Origin: Terriglobales bacterium | Lineage (GTDB): Bacteria > Acidobacteriota > Terriglobia > Terriglobales > Acidobacteriaceae | Direction: 5' to 3' | DNA: 64,000 nt | Assembly (NCBI GenBank): GCA_025934735.1 | Contig: JAICWP010000004.1 | Coordinates: 1-64,000 of the forward strand | Part shown: positions 40,147 through 51,102 of the stretch, piece after piece | Layout of the letters: the number at the start of each line of letters is the position of its first letter | How positions within the stretch are numbered: position 1 is the first letter of the stretch | Program-made: the position numbers and the translations under genes | Notes under the pieces: generated by a model | The model's database searches: none | What the model was told of the DNA's origin: nothing | The model's input: only the letters and a program-made list of their open reading frames with translations

Positions 40147-42549
40147 CTATTTCACGCCCAAACCAACCAGTACGGCGGAGCCGTCGGCGGCCTGGCCCAG
40201 CACACGGAACAGCACTCCGTAGTTGGGAGTCTTGACGCTGGCGGCAGGAGCCGTGCTGGCCCAATAGCTAAGGGTGTCGTTGAAGTTGGGCACGGCGTTC
40301 AGGCCCGGATCAATGCGCTCGATGCCCCAGTACATCAGGTCCAGGGTGGGCGCTGGCACCAGGCTGAAGGCCGCGTCGTAGCTCTGTACCCGGGTATTCC
40401 AGGGCAGGCTGCCCGTGCCCGGCAGGGGAGCCCGCATCAAGGCTTGCTTGTGCGCGTCCACCACCAGGAGATAGCCGCCGCCGGGATGAACCCCCGTCCA
40501 GTTGTCCTCATAAGACATGTCGCGATACCAGAGCACCAGCCCGGGCGCATTGTAGGAGAAGTACTTGGGCTCGTTGCCGGTGCTATCGAACTGGTACACG
40601 TTCCCCAGGCCGGCGTCGAAATTGACGATACTGGCGCCCGCATAGGGAGTTTCGAATGGTTTGGAGTTACGCCATTCGGCGAGGTAGTACTGCGTGGTGG
40701 AGCGAGCGCCGCTGTTGCGCGTCCAGCCCGATGCCGTCCAGCCTGGGTCGAGGCTTTCCACCGTGTCGAGGAACAGCGGGCTGCCGTTGGCGACCACTGA
40801 GATGTCGTCCACATAGAAGCCGGCCAGGGTGGTGGCCCAGTCCGTCATGTAGCGGAACCGCAGTTGGATGTTATGGCCCGCATAGGCGCCGAGGTCGAAG
40901 CCCTTCTGCACCCAGCCGCCGCTGTTACCGGTAAACCCGGGAAGGTTGGCGGAGATAGCGGGATAGCCGCCGGGGTCAATCACGTTCGTTGTCCCAGCAA
41001 GGGGCAGAGAAGTCCAGGTTGCGCCGCCATCGGTTGAGACTTGTACAAAGGCGAAGTCCCAGCCCTCTTCGGTGTCGTACCACGTCCAGAACGAGAGCGT
41101 GGCGCTGGTCTTCCCAGTCAGGTTTACGTTGCGCGTCAAAGTGGTGTCAATCTCGTCCGCTTTGCCGCCAAACCACTCGTTGCTGCCGCTGTGCGGCGTG
41201 TTCACCCGAGTTACTTTAGGGGGAAGGTTGATGCGCAGGCCGTTGAGGGTCCCGCTTCCTCCCCAGCGCTCTGCCTGTTCCAGGCGAACCGCAGTGGGAC
41301 CAAGGGTCTGAAGTTGAGCGGCGCTGGTCACGGCGAGATTCTCACCCGGTACCAGCCAGCCCAGCGAGTACTTGCCCCAGGCGCTCATGTCGGTGGGCTG
41401 AGTCTGTGCTGGACGGCCAACCCACGAACCGCTGGACATCAGGCTCCAGAAAGCAACGGATTCGCCGCGGCCGCTGTAAGCGGTGTCGTACTCGTCCGGC
41501 AGCCCGAGGTCATGGCCGAACTCGTGAGCAAACACGCCCACGCCGCCATCCTCCGGCATCATGGTGTAGTTGTAAATGTACAGCCCATCAGGGCATGCCG
41601 GGGTAGTAGCGACTTTAACCCCGGTGCTCCAGCTGTGCGCCCAGATGGCATCGTCGCCCTGCGCGCCACCTCCTCCCGATTGGTCAGCGCCGGCGTGAAT
41701 GAACAGGGGATGGTCAATCATGCAGTCGCCGTTGGTGTCGTAATCGGCCCAATTAATGGCATTTTGCGTGTTGATGACGCTCACAACATCAGCGATCAGC
41801 GAGCGCGGCGTGCCGGGTTCAAGGTCATCGTGACCACCCGCGGCACTGTCATCGCCGTAAAAAGCTTCCGGCTTGTCAACCGTAAACCAGCCATAGGCTT
41901 TGCCGGTCACCGTGTACTTGCCGTAGGACTGTTCCAGAAAATAGTCGTGCATGCTGCCGCGATGCTCGCCAGCGTAACGGGGAGCAGCCGAGGGCATCTT
42001 CCAGCCGCCGGGGGTGAACAGCATGTCTTCGAAATGCTGGGTGCTGAAGTCGGGAACATAAAGATCGAAGCTATTGTCGGGCGGGGCAATCCGATTGTGT
42101 AGGGGCCCAGAGGCCGTCCTGGAGGCGCCCCCGGCCGGCGTCCAGGTGTATGGGGAATTGCTGAACTCCACCAGGATAAGCAGAAGCTTGCCCGAACCCT
42201 GTAGCGGTTGGAACTGAGGCGCCGAGGGGGCCACGTCGAAGCTGTTGCCCAATTTGCGGCCGCGCAGATTGCCGGGCATGCGGTTCAGCGCGTTCTCATT
42301 ATTTTCCACCCTACGGCGGGCCAGGGGATTGCCCTTGTCGGGTCCTTTCATCTTCAGTCGCAGGTAGGCGTTGACCGCTGCCTCCTGTTGCGCGGGAGTG
42401 GCGGTGGCCGGAATAACGCCCCGCTTGCGCAGTGCGATGGCGATTTTTTCGGGATTAGGGGGCATGGTGGACGCTTGGTCGTCGGCCGCGATGGCCAGCA
42501 AACTGGCGCCCAGCAGAGACAGCAGAACAGCGAACTTCAAACACCTCAT
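40147..42549 (-). CDS. Exported M6 family metalloprotease (immune inhibitor A-like)
   Basis: An 800-residue secreted protease. A signal peptide spans about 1-22, a propeptide follows, and the zinc motif HEFGHDLGLPDEYD is at about 342-355, with an M6-typical GHDLG context. The C-terminal part has a MAM/Ig-like region with repeated DGGATWTSLPLAG-type and DTVESLDPGWTASGW-type segments. GGAGG lies eight bases before the ATG. A CRP-like palindrome is 82 bases upstream. The enzyme would degrade extracellular proteins. It is monocistronic, ended by a terminator. Confidence 0.92.
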   Translation of the reverse strand: MRCLKFAVLLSLLGASLLAIAADDQASTMPPNPEKIAIALRKRGVIPATATPAQQEAAVNAYLRLKMKGPDKGNPLARRRVENNENALNRMPGNLRGRKLGNSFDVAPSAPQFQPLQGSGKLLLILVEFSNSPYTWTPAGGASRTASGPLHNRIAPPDNSFDLYVPDFSTQHFEDMLFTPGGWKMPSAAPRYAGEHRGSMHDYFLEQSYGKYTVTGKAYGWFTVDKPEAFYGDDSAAGGHDDLEPGTPRSLIADVVSVINTQNAINWADYDTNGDCMIDHPLFIHAGADQSGGGGAQGDDAIWAHSWSTGVKVATTPACPDGLYIYNYTMMPEDGGVGVFAHEFGHDLGLPDEYDTAYSGRGESVAFWSLMSSGSWVGRPAQTQPTDMSAWGKYSLGWLVPGENLAVTSAAQLQTLGPTAVRLEQAERWGGSGTLNGLRINLPPKVTRVNTPHSGSNEWFGGKADEIDTTLTRNVNLTGKTSATLSFWTWYDTEEGWDFAFVQVSTDGGATWTSLPLAGTTNVIDPGGYPAISANLPGFTGNSGGWVQKGFDLGAYAGHNIQLRFRYMTDWATTLAGFYVDDISVVANGSPLFLDTVESLDPGWTASGWTRNSGARSTTQYYLAEWRNSKPFETPYAGASIVNFDAGLGNVYQFDSTGNEPKYFSYNAPGLVLWYRDMSYEDNWTGVHPGGGYLLVVDAHKQALMRAPLPGTGSLPWNTRVQSYDAAFSLVPAPTLDLMYWGIERIDPGLNAVPNFNDTLSYWASTAPAASVKTPNYGVLFRVLGQAADGSAVLVGLGVK

Positions 42550-42630
42550 CGAGTTTACCTCCAGAATCAGGGTGAGTTAGAGGGCCGGAGTATGCGGGTA
42601 CTACGCTACGTCAGGGCGTAGGTGAGCCTT

Positions 42631-42646
42631 TGTGACCGTCATCACG
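42631..42646. promoter_or_regulatory. CRP/FNR-like palindrome upstream of the M6 protease gene
   Basis: TGTGA-CCGTCA-TCACG matches the CRP/FNR family pattern TGTGA-N6-TCACA at nine of ten fixed positions. It lies 82 to 97 bases before the protease start codon, inside the gap to the phosphoesterase gene. Confidence 0.45.
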
Positions 42647-42728
42647 GGGCGAGAATATTTCGGGAATAGATTCCCAATTTGGGACAAAACAGCTGTCGCG
42701 CGTGAGCCTGTCCTCAATTGGCCGCAGG

Positions 42729-44132
42729 CTATCGCTTGTGCTGGGCGAAGAAGTCGGCGAGGTGCTGGCGGGTGGCGAGGTTCTCGACTGCCTTGACCGC
42801 GCCCCGAACGCCGACCCGGTGGGCAAGGGCCATGGCCAAACCTCTCTGAAAGTGATTCGGAGGAAGAGTGAGCGGGTGTTTAACCGGGTTACCTGCTGGG
42901 TAGGAGATCGCCGGAATTTCAGCCCGCGGGGCGGTCCTGGTGAGCACCTGCTCCAGGGTGGGCGCGTCGGCGATGCGTGCGCTTTTGAGCATGCGATCGG
43001 CGGGAATCTGCAGCCAGTCGCGCAACGTGGCCAGCAGGGAAGTGTGGTCGTAGGGGCGCGCTATGGGCGAGCGGAACACCGTGCCCTCCTCGATCCAGGG
43101 AGAAACCAGGACCGCCGGCACGCGCACGCCATAGCGGTCGAAGCCGAAGCCGTTGTTGGCGCGCCGTTCATCGGGAGCAGTAGCGCCCCAGGGAGGGGGC
43201 TGATGGTCGCAGCAGCCTCCGTGCTCGTCATAGGTAATGAGCAGCAGGGTGGACTCCCAATGCTCGCCGCTGGCCACTGCGTTCCACACCTGCCACAGGA
43301 AGCGCTCTCCCAGCAGCATGTCGTGGGGCGGATGCTCATCATGCGGATCAATGAGAAAGCTGGGTTCGACAAAGCAGTAGCCGGGCAGTTTGCCCTGGCG
43401 AGCCGCCTCCTGAAAGTCGTCGAAACCTCGGAAGTGAGGTTGCAGCAGAAGGTCCCAAAGCCGGGGAAACTGCAGCTCAGTGGCCGCGGGAAGAATGCTG
43501 TCGTTGTACACGGCCCAGTCCACCTTCATCTCCGTGAGCACGTTAAAGATGGTGGGCACGTCGTAATGGAAAGGATCGTAGGGCGAGTTGTTGATCTCGC
43601 CGCAGGAAGTGCCGGTATGTATGAAGGCACGGTTGGGGAAAGTCTGACACGGGCAGGAGGAGTACCAGGCGTCGCAGATGGCAAAGCTGCGCGCCAGTTG
43701 GCTGATGACCGGCAACTGCTCGGGCGTGTAGCACTGCAGGATCTGTTCTGGCTCTTTTTTCGCCACCCGCTGGTAGCTGACCAGGAACCCGTTCATCGAG
43801 GGTGCCTGGCCGGGAGCGGGAGTGGTGGTGCCGAAAATCTGGAAGGTAATATCGTCAAACAATTCCTGCGGGTCGTAGTTGGGCACCTGAGAGTTGTCGG
43901 CGCCGCGTTGCACACCGACCGGATTGGCGGGGCCGCCGCCGGAAAAGTAATCCGGGTTGGAGGGATTGGAATACTCGAGCGGCATGCCGTTATAGTGCGA
44001 GTCGGCGCCGGCAGGAAGGAAGTGACGCGGGCGCGTGTTCTGGTCGTAGAGGAAGCCGGCTACGTTGTCGAAGGATCGGTTCTCCAGCATAACCACGACG
44101 ATGTGCTCAATGTTGGATAGTCCGGCGGGCAT
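42729..44132 (-). CDS. Phospholipase C / acid phosphatase family phosphoesterase
   Basis: About 467 residues of the PF04185-type phosphoesterase family. Landmarks: MLENRSFDNVAGFLYD at about 15-30, GTSCGEINNSPYDPFHYDVP, and YDEHGGCCDHQPPP near 320, which carry metal-binding residues. The family includes bacterial PC-PLC and acid phosphatases. I place the start at ATG 44132 (MPAGLSNIEHIVVVM), with TAGGA 9 bases upstream. The longer frame to 44408 would overlap the divergent glnE gene and has no supporting site. No Tat or Sec signal is evident with this start, unusual for the exported forms. Confidence 0.85.
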   Translation of the reverse strand: MPAGLSNIEHIVVVMLENRSFDNVAGFLYDQNTRPRHFLPAGADSHYNGMPLEYSNPSNPDYFSGGGPANPVGVQRGADNSQVPNYDPQELFDDITFQIFGTTTPAPGQAPSMNGFLVSYQRVAKKEPEQILQCYTPEQLPVISQLARSFAICDAWYSSCPCQTFPNRAFIHTGTSCGEINNSPYDPFHYDVPTIFNVLTEMKVDWAVYNDSILPAATELQFPRLWDLLLQPHFRGFDDFQEAARQGKLPGYCFVEPSFLIDPHDEHPPHDMLLGERFLWQVWNAVASGEHWESTLLLITYDEHGGCCDHQPPPWGATAPDERRANNGFGFDRYGVRVPAVLVSPWIEEGTVFRSPIARPYDHTSLLATLRDWLQIPADRMLKSARIADAPTLEQVLTRTAPRAEIPAISYPAGNPVKHPLTLPPNHFQRGLAMALAHRVGVRGAVKAVENLATRQHLADFFAQHKR

Positions 44133-44253
44133 TAAGCACATCCTACCGCAGTCCGCGAACGTCAGTGGATGTGAGCATCGCTTGCCCGGATCGGGCGGTG
44201 CCCCGTCCCAAGACGCGGTTTTGTTATGCTGAGGTGCGCGGGGCGGGGGAGCC

Positions 44254-47200
44254 TTGTCGGAGAGCGGATCGCGACTGAAATCCAGCCTGGAAAGCGGAAT
44301 CGCGGCAGTGGTGGCGCGGACGGAATTCAGCGATCCGCAAGCCGCGAGCGCAATCCTGGGCCGGATCGTACAGCAAGTGCCCGCTGGCACGGCAGAAACC
44401 CTCATCACCCTTCTCCCGGACTCGCCCGATCCGGACAGCGCGCTTACCTCCTTTGAGCGCTTGGTGGAGAGCGGCGGGCGCGAGCTCGCGCGCCTGCTCG
44501 AGCGCCATCGCTTTTTGATTCACTACGCGCTGGTCGTCTTCGGCTACAGCCGGTTCCTGGGCGACACGCTGATTCGCAATCCCGAACTGCTGCACAATTT
44601 CCTTAAGCAACGAGTGCTGGACCGCAGCTACGCGCCGGAGGAGCTGCACGAGGCCTTTGCACGCTTCCGCGCGCGCAGCGCCGCTCCCGGGCTGATGCCG
44701 GCGGGGACCAGTTCGGGGCACACCGTAGCGTCGGGCACCGAGGAAATGAGCCTGGTGCTGGCCCGTTTCAAACGCCGGGAGTACGTGCGCATCATGCTGC
44801 GGGACGTGCTGGGCATCGCGCCGCTGGCGGAAACCACGGTGGAGATATCCGCTCTGGCCGACGTGCTGATTGATGAAGCGCTGAGCGAGGCGGAAGTCGC
44901 CATGCGCCGCCGTTACGGATCCCCGCAGCACCTGGATGCGGAGGGGCGGGTGGTGCAGACGCCGTTTGCCGTGCTCTCGCTGGGCAAGCTGGGCGGGAAC
45001 GAGCTTAACTACAGCTCGGATGTGGATCTGCTTTACCTGTACGGCGACGGCGACGAGCTGCCTTCGGCCGCCATTTCCAACCGCGAGTACTTCATTCGCC
45101 TGGCCCAGGTGCTCACGCAAATTCTTTCGCGCATGACGGCGGAAGGGCGCGTGTTCCGCATTGATTTACGGCTGCGGCCCCAGGGCGGAGAAGGGGAGCC
45201 AGCCATAGCCCTCAGCCAGGCGCTGCGCTATTACGCACAAACCGCCCATGACTGGGAGCGGCAAGCGCTCATCAAGGTGCGCCACACCGCCGGCTCGGCG
45301 GTCCTGGCGCGCCAATTCATTCGCGGCGTGCAACCCTGCATCTACCGCCAGCACATCAATTTCGCCGCCGTGGAAACGGCGCTGGACACGCGGGAAAGAA
45401 TCGGCGCGCGCCGCCGCAATGCGTTGCTGGAATCCAGCCGTATGGACGTCAAGCTGGACCGGGGCGGCATTCGGGATATCGAATTCCTGGTGCAGTGCCT
45501 GCAGCGGGTTTACGGCGGCGCCGAGCCCTGGCTGCGATCCGGTGGCACGCTGTTTTCTTTGCAGAAGCTGCATGACAAGCGCCACATTACCGGAGCCGAA
45601 TTCCATGAGCTGACCGCGGCCTATGAGTTTTTGCGCCGGGTTGAGCACCGCCTGCAGCTGCGCCAGGGCCAGCAGACGCACCGGCTGCCGGATGCGCCCG
45701 AGCAGTTGCGCATTTTGCAGCGGGCGGTGGGGGCCGATAAAACCCAGCAATACGCTCCCGGCGGCATTGTGGCGCGGGTGCGGGACCGCATGGCGGCGGT
45801 GGGAGAGATTTACGAACGCATTATCCATCAACAGCAGCTGCAGCAGGCTCGCGAGGCTGAAGCGGACTTTCACCTGATGCCGCGGCCCGAGGAAAGCGGA
45901 GTGGAACAGCCGTTCCATCAACTGCTGCAGCGCGTTGGCGAAGACTCGCCTGCCGTTCATGAGATAGCCAGCCGCCCGGACCTAGACGCGGCCACGCGGC
46001 GCAATTTATACCGCTTTCTGAGCGCCGCTTTTACCAGTTCGGAGCGCTACGCCGCCGTGCTGCGCGCGCCCCAAGGCGTGGAGCGGGCCCTCGAGCTGTT
46101 TGCAAGCAGCGATTTTCTTACCGAGATTTTGATACGCCATCCGGAAGAGATTGTCTGGCTGACTCCCCGAAGTGAAGCAAAGCCCAGCGAAGGAGCGGGG
46201 CAGCTTTTTGACCATGAAAGCGGAAGCGAGGGGCTGACGGCTGATCCGGCATTTGAGTACCTGGGCAAAGGGCATGTTCCCTACGGAGAAAAGCTGGGGC
46301 TGTTGCGGCGTCATTACCGGCATTGCGTGTTCGCCTCGGGAGCAGCCGATCTGCTGGAGGGGCGCGCGGTGTACGACTCGCTGCGGCATACCAGCCTGGC
46401 GGCAGAGGATGCTATTCGCGCCGCCTTCGCCATCGCCGGCTCACCTGACGGGCTGGCAGTACTGGCGCTGGGCCGGCTGGGCACGCATGAGTTCGATCTG
46501 CTCTCAGACTCGGATGTGCTGTTCGTCCGCGACGAGAGACTGCCCTCGGAAACGGCTACGCGCATTGCCGGCCAGATTATGCAGGCGCTCGCTGCTTACA
46601 CGCGCGAGGGCACGGTATTTCCCGTGGATGCCCGGCTGCGCCCGCGCGGTTCGGAAGGGGAGTTGGTCGTGACCGGCGCTGAACTGCATTCCTATTGTGC
46701 GCACGAGGCGCAAGCCTGGGAAGCGCTGACCTTCACCAAGCTGCGGCCCATTGTGGGCTCGGCCACAGCCGCGGCCCAGGCGGAAGAGTCGGTGCGGCGG
46801 TTGAGCCGGCGCTTTGCCGTTGATAGCGGCTTTACCCAGGCGGTACGCGAAATGCGCACCCGCCTGGAACACACCGATCCCATGGAGGGGAACTTCAAGA
46901 CCGCGCCGGGCGCGGTGTACGACATCGACTTTATTGCCTGCTATCTGGCGATCCGGAACGGAATTGGCGGACCCGGCGGCAATCTGCGGGAGCGGTTGCG
47001 CCGGCTCAGCGAACGGGAATTGCTTGCGGAGAAGGATTGGGCCGCACTCGACCGGGCGGCGGAACTGTTTCGCACGGTGGAGCACGTGGTGCGCCTGGTG
47101 ACGGGGAAAGCCCGCAAGTCGCTGCCGGCAACCGAGCACGGGCGGCACGCGGCAGAGCGATTAACCAGGCGCCTGCTGCGGCGCGAGTTTGTGGGCGGAC

Positions 47201-47265
47201 TGGAGGCAGAACTAGCGCGCACATTTACAGAGGTGCGTCAGATCTACGAGCGGATGACGGGGTGA
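44254..47265 (+). CDS. glnE: GlnE, glutamine synthetase adenylyltransferase/adenylyl-removing enzyme
   Basis: A 1003-residue bifunctional regulator that adds or removes AMP on glutamine synthetase. Two nucleotidyltransferase domains are visible: NYSSDVDLLYLYGDGDEL at about 251-268 (adenylyl removal) and LLSDSDVLFVRDERLPS at about 749-765 (adenylylation), each with a D-x-D metal pair. Following regions TDLRLRPQGGEGEPA-like (about 305-320) and VDARLRPRGSEGELV (about 790-804) confirm the duplication. Translation seems to begin at TTG 44254. Its substrate GlnA is encoded at 52432 and keeps the target tyrosine. Confidence 0.93.
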   Translation: MSESGSRLKSSLESGIAAVVARTEFSDPQAASAILGRIVQQVPAGTAETLITLLPDSPDPDSALTSFERLVESGGRELARLLERHRFLIHYALVVFGYSRFLGDTLIRNPELLHNFLKQRVLDRSYAPEELHEAFARFRARSAAPGLMPAGTSSGHTVASGTEEMSLVLARFKRREYVRIMLRDVLGIAPLAETTVEISALADVLIDEALSEAEVAMRRRYGSPQHLDAEGRVVQTPFAVLSLGKLGGNELNYSSDVDLLYLYGDGDELPSAAISNREYFIRLAQVLTQILSRMTAEGRVFRIDLRLRPQGGEGEPAIALSQALRYYAQTAHDWERQALIKVRHTAGSAVLARQFIRGVQPCIYRQHINFAAVETALDTRERIGARRRNALLESSRMDVKLDRGGIRDIEFLVQCLQRVYGGAEPWLRSGGTLFSLQKLHDKRHITGAEFHELTAAYEFLRRVEHRLQLRQGQQTHRLPDAPEQLRILQRAVGADKTQQYAPGGIVARVRDRMAAVGEIYERIIHQQQLQQAREAEADFHLMPRPEESGVEQPFHQLLQRVGEDSPAVHEIASRPDLDAATRRNLYRFLSAAFTSSERYAAVLRAPQGVERALELFASSDFLTEILIRHPEEIVWLTPRSEAKPSEGAGQLFDHESGSEGLTADPAFEYLGKGHVPYGEKLGLLRRHYRHCVFASGAADLLEGRAVYDSLRHTSLAAEDAIRAAFAIAGSPDGLAVLALGRLGTHEFDLLSDSDVLFVRDERLPSETATRIAGQIMQALAAYTREGTVFPVDARLRPRGSEGELVVTGAELHSYCAHEAQAWEALTFTKLRPIVGSATAAAQAEESVRRLSRRFAVDSGFTQAVREMRTRLEHTDPMEGNFKTAPGAVYDIDFIACYLAIRNGIGGPGGNLRERLRRLSERELLAEKDWAALDRAAELFRTVEHVVRLVTGKARKSLPATEHGRHAAERLTRRLLRREFVGGLEAELARTFTEVRQIYERMTG

Positions 47266-47306
47266 AGCGCGCGGGCGGAAGCCTGCCCTAAGCTCCCGAT
47301 TCCTGA

Positions 47307-47792
47307 CTACTGGCGCCTTACTGCCGAGTTCAGCCCGTAGTTACGGGCATCGCCGAACGCGGCTCCGCTGATGTGGCCAATGGAAATGAGGTGTTCGACT
47401 TTGTGGTGGCCAGTGCGGTGCATCAGGTAAGAAAGGCCGATGGAAAGGCCGGCACCGGCAGCCTCGATGCCGATGAACAGCGGGCGATTATCCACCACCC
47501 AGTTGCTGAGCAGAATTTCCTGGCGGCCGCGGTCGCGCATATTGCGGGTCGAGGTGTAATCGAGAGCGCGGAACACCCCCACGCCGGCGAAGAGCAGAGC
47601 ATTCCGGCGATCCCAAAAGGTATGTGTGCGGGGCGCGGGGTTGGTGGAGACGGGCACCACCGTGTTCGCGCCGGAGGGCGGCGCATCCGGGAGCACCCCA
47701 GCCGCATTTTCGAATTGTTGCGCCACGGCGTAGCCGACCAGCAAAAATAGGGCCAGCGCCCAGCGGCAAACGGTCCGGCTCAGCAATGGCAT
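47307..47792 (-). CDS. Exported protein of unknown function
   Basis: A 161-residue protein with a signal peptide (MPLLSRTVCRWALALFLLVG, cleaved near AVAQQ) and a hydrophilic region, then two hydrophobic stretches (NALLFAGVGVFRALDYTSTR and IGIEAAGAGLSIGLSYLM) separated by charged loops. I know no family name. The central region with an Asp-Tyr-Thr-Ser-Thr motif and a His-rich C-terminal part (MHRTGHHKVEHLISIGHISG) may bind metal or be part of a membrane pore. It is convergent with glnE and divergent from icd. Confidence 0.6.
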   Translation of the reverse strand: MPLLSRTVCRWALALFLLVGYAVAQQFENAAGVLPDAPPSGANTVVPVSTNPAPRTHTFWDRRNALLFAGVGVFRALDYTSTRNMRDRGRQEILLSNWVVDNRPLFIGIEAAGAGLSIGLSYLMHRTGHHKVEHLISIGHISGAAFGDARNYGLNSAVRRQ

Positions 47793-47864
47793 CGGCGCAT
47801 TCTAGCAACTGGCACGCGCCCAGCCGTAATCACCTTGGTGCCATATCCTTGGATGGCGGGCCTG

Positions 47865-47922
47865 CGTCACAACCCCTTGTGACGAGCATCATTTCTCCCC
47901 GGTTCATGTATTTCCTTATAAT
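47865..47922 (+). promoter_or_regulatory. icd promoter with CGTCACAA/TTGTGACG palindrome
   Basis: CGTCACAA-CCCC-TTGTGACG (47865-47884) is a perfect 8-base inverted repeat. It stands 32 bases upstream of TATAAT (47917-47922), whose -35 partner is weak. The transcription start would be about 25 bases before icd's ribosome site. The layout suggests a protein-activated promoter. Confidence 0.55.
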
Positions 47923-47955
47923 GGCGGAGTTCGTTGAATCCTGGAGGATTGCGAG

Positions 47956-49383
<1,428 letters not shown>

Positions 49384-49488
49384 TCTTTTAGCCACAGAAG
49401 AGATACAGAGGGCGCGGAGCTGTCGAAGAAATTACGCAGGCTCAGTGTTGTCTGTGTCCTTCGTGGTGAATACCGGAAAGGGAACATC

Positions 49489-50415
49489 ATGCGCAATAAA
49501 GTGAGCATTGTAGGTTCGGGAAATGTGGGCGCCACGGCGGCGCACTGGATGGCGGCCAAGGAACTGGCCGACATTGTTCTGATTGACATTATCGAGGGCG
49601 TGCCCCAGGGCAAGGGTTTGGACCTGCTGGAAGCCATGCCGATCGAGAAGAAAGATTCTTTCGTGCTGGGCACGCAAGACTACAAAGACACGGCCAATTC
49701 CGACATCGTGGTCATCACCGCCGGAGTGCCCCGGAAGCCGGGCATGAGCCGCGACGACCTGCTGAACATCAATCACAAGATCATGAAGGATGTGGTCGGG
49801 CAGGTGGTGCAGTACTCGCCCAACTGCATTCTGATAATCGTCTCTAACCCGCTGGACGCGATGGCGCAGGCGGGCTACAAGATGAGCGGGTTCAGCCGCA
49901 ACCGGGTGATCGGCATGGCCGGGGTGCTGGATTCGGCGCGCTTCCGCGCCTTTATCGCCATGGAGCTGAAGGTAAGCGTGGAGAACGTGACCGCGTTCGT
50001 GCTCGGAGGCCACGGCGACACCATGGTGCCCCTCCCGCGCTATTCCACCGTGGCCGGCATTCCCATCACCGAGTTGATGGACCGGGCCACCATCGAACGC
50101 CTGGTGCAGCGCACTCGCGATGGCGGCGCCGAGATCGTCAAGTACCTGAAGACCGGCAGCGCCTTCTACGCGCCTTCCGCCGCCGTCACCGAGATGGTGG
50201 AGGCAATACTCAAAGACAAAAAGAAGATTCTGCCCTGCGCTGCCTACCTGGAAGGCGAGTACGGCCTGCGGGGCCTTTTTGTGGGCGTGCCCTGCAAGCT
50301 GGGAACACGCGGTATCGAGCAGATTATTGAGATCAAACTCACCCCGGAAGAGAAGGCGCAACTGGAGAAGAGCGCCGGCGCGGTGAAGGAGTTGGTGGGG
50401 GTGATCGGGGTTTGA
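49489..50415 (+). CDS. mdh: Malate dehydrogenase (LDH-like type)
   Basis: A 308-residue NAD-dependent enzyme of the TCA cycle that interconverts malate and oxaloacetate. It begins [20 protein letters not shown] (glycine-rich nucleotide site at about 9-15) and has [17 protein letters not shown] with the substrate-specificity residues, and the catalytic His region [16 protein letters not shown] near 170. It follows icd by 105 bases, likely co-transcribed. A possible terminator lies 100 bases downstream. Confidence 0.95.
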   Translation: MRNKVSIVGSGNVGATAAHWMAAKELADIVLIDIIEGVPQGKGLDLLEAMPIEKKDSFVLGTQDYKDTANSDIVVITAGVPRKPGMSRDDLLNINHKIMKDVVGQVVQYSPNCILIIVSNPLDAMAQAGYKMSGFSRNRVIGMAGVLDSARFRAFIAMELKVSVENVTAFVLGGHGDTMVPLPRYSTVAGIPITELMDRATIERLVQRTRDGGAEIVKYLKTGSAFYAPSAAVTEMVEAILKDKKKILPCAAYLEGEYGLRGLFVGVPCKLGTRGIEQIIEIKLTPEEKAQLEKSAGAVKELVGVIGV

Positions 50416-50516
50416 GGGTGGCCGGTGGGGTAAGTGGTCGGCAGTTGGGCAGTACCTCTCTGGACCACCACTAACAACCGACTATCCGCTACCAGCTGCC
50501 TATCCGCACGATTGGC

Positions 50517-50543
50517 CCGCCTCGAGCCACGAGGCGGCCTTTC
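50517..50543 (+). terminator. Probable terminator after mdh
   Basis: CCGCCTCG-AGCCA-CGAGGCGG (50517-50537) forms an 8-bp GC-rich stem, followed by CCTTTCTATTT. It lies in the 290-base gap between mdh and the next small gene; I see no other feature in that gap. Confidence 0.6.
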
Positions 50544-50705
50544 TATTTGCTGAACGGAATTGTAAATATGTGGCTTGCGGCACAGACGGCAGGTCTGGCG
50601 GTCACACTTCCTCGTGAGGCGAGTCACCGTGTCGCCGCTCTCCGCGTTCTAAATTGGAAGAGTCGCACTGAGCCGGAACGGCGGAACCTGCGACAAGGAG
50701 ATACC

Positions 50706-51059
50706 ATGCGCAAAACCGCACTTTTAGTGCTGACCTTGCTGGGACTAGGAACAATGATATGGGCCCAGCAGGCGGCTGGTTTCAAGGGCACTCGGACGGT
50801 GACGCTGTCGGAGCAGGCCAGGGTGGGAACGGAGCTTCTGCCCGCCGGGGAATACAAACTCACGCACACCATGGAAGGCGCCGAGCACATCATGGTGTTC
50901 AAGAAGGGCAAGCAGGAATACCGGGTAAAGTGCAACATGGAGCCGCTGCAGGCCAAGGCCAACAACACCCAGTTCTTTTATAACAACGATGCCAGTGGAC
51001 AACGGGTATTGCAGGCCATGATTTTCCAGGGCGACACCGTTCGGCACGTGGTGGAGTAA
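50706..51059 (+). CDS. Small exported protein of unknown function
   Basis: A 117-residue protein with a signal peptide (MRKTALLVLTLLGLGTMIWA, cleaved near AQQ). The mature part is a compact beta-rich stretch (TRTVTLSEQARVGTELLPAG, YKLTHTMEGAEHIMVFKKGK). AAGGAG lies six bases upstream of the ATG, and I prefer this start to a longer frame beginning at 50547. Similar small exported proteins of about 110-120 residues are common in Acidobacteriota and lack a function. It is followed by a convergent LysR gene. Confidence 0.7.
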   Translation: MRKTALLVLTLLGLGTMIWAQQAAGFKGTRTVTLSEQARVGTELLPAGEYKLTHTMEGAEHIMVFKKGKQEYRVKCNMEPLQAKANNTQFFYNNDASGQRVLQAMIFQGDTVRHVVE

Positions 51060-51102
51060 ACCAGCTCTCAGTACTCCGCACCTGGCTAGAGCGGACTGCC
51101 GA

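Noticed and set aside
42702-44120. 472-codon frame antisense to the phosphoesterase
   Set aside because: Overlaps a gene with clear motifs; no independent signal.
44133-44408. N-terminal extension of the phosphoesterase
   Set aside because: It would overlap the divergent glnE start, lacks a ribosome site, and does not resemble homologues or a signal peptide.
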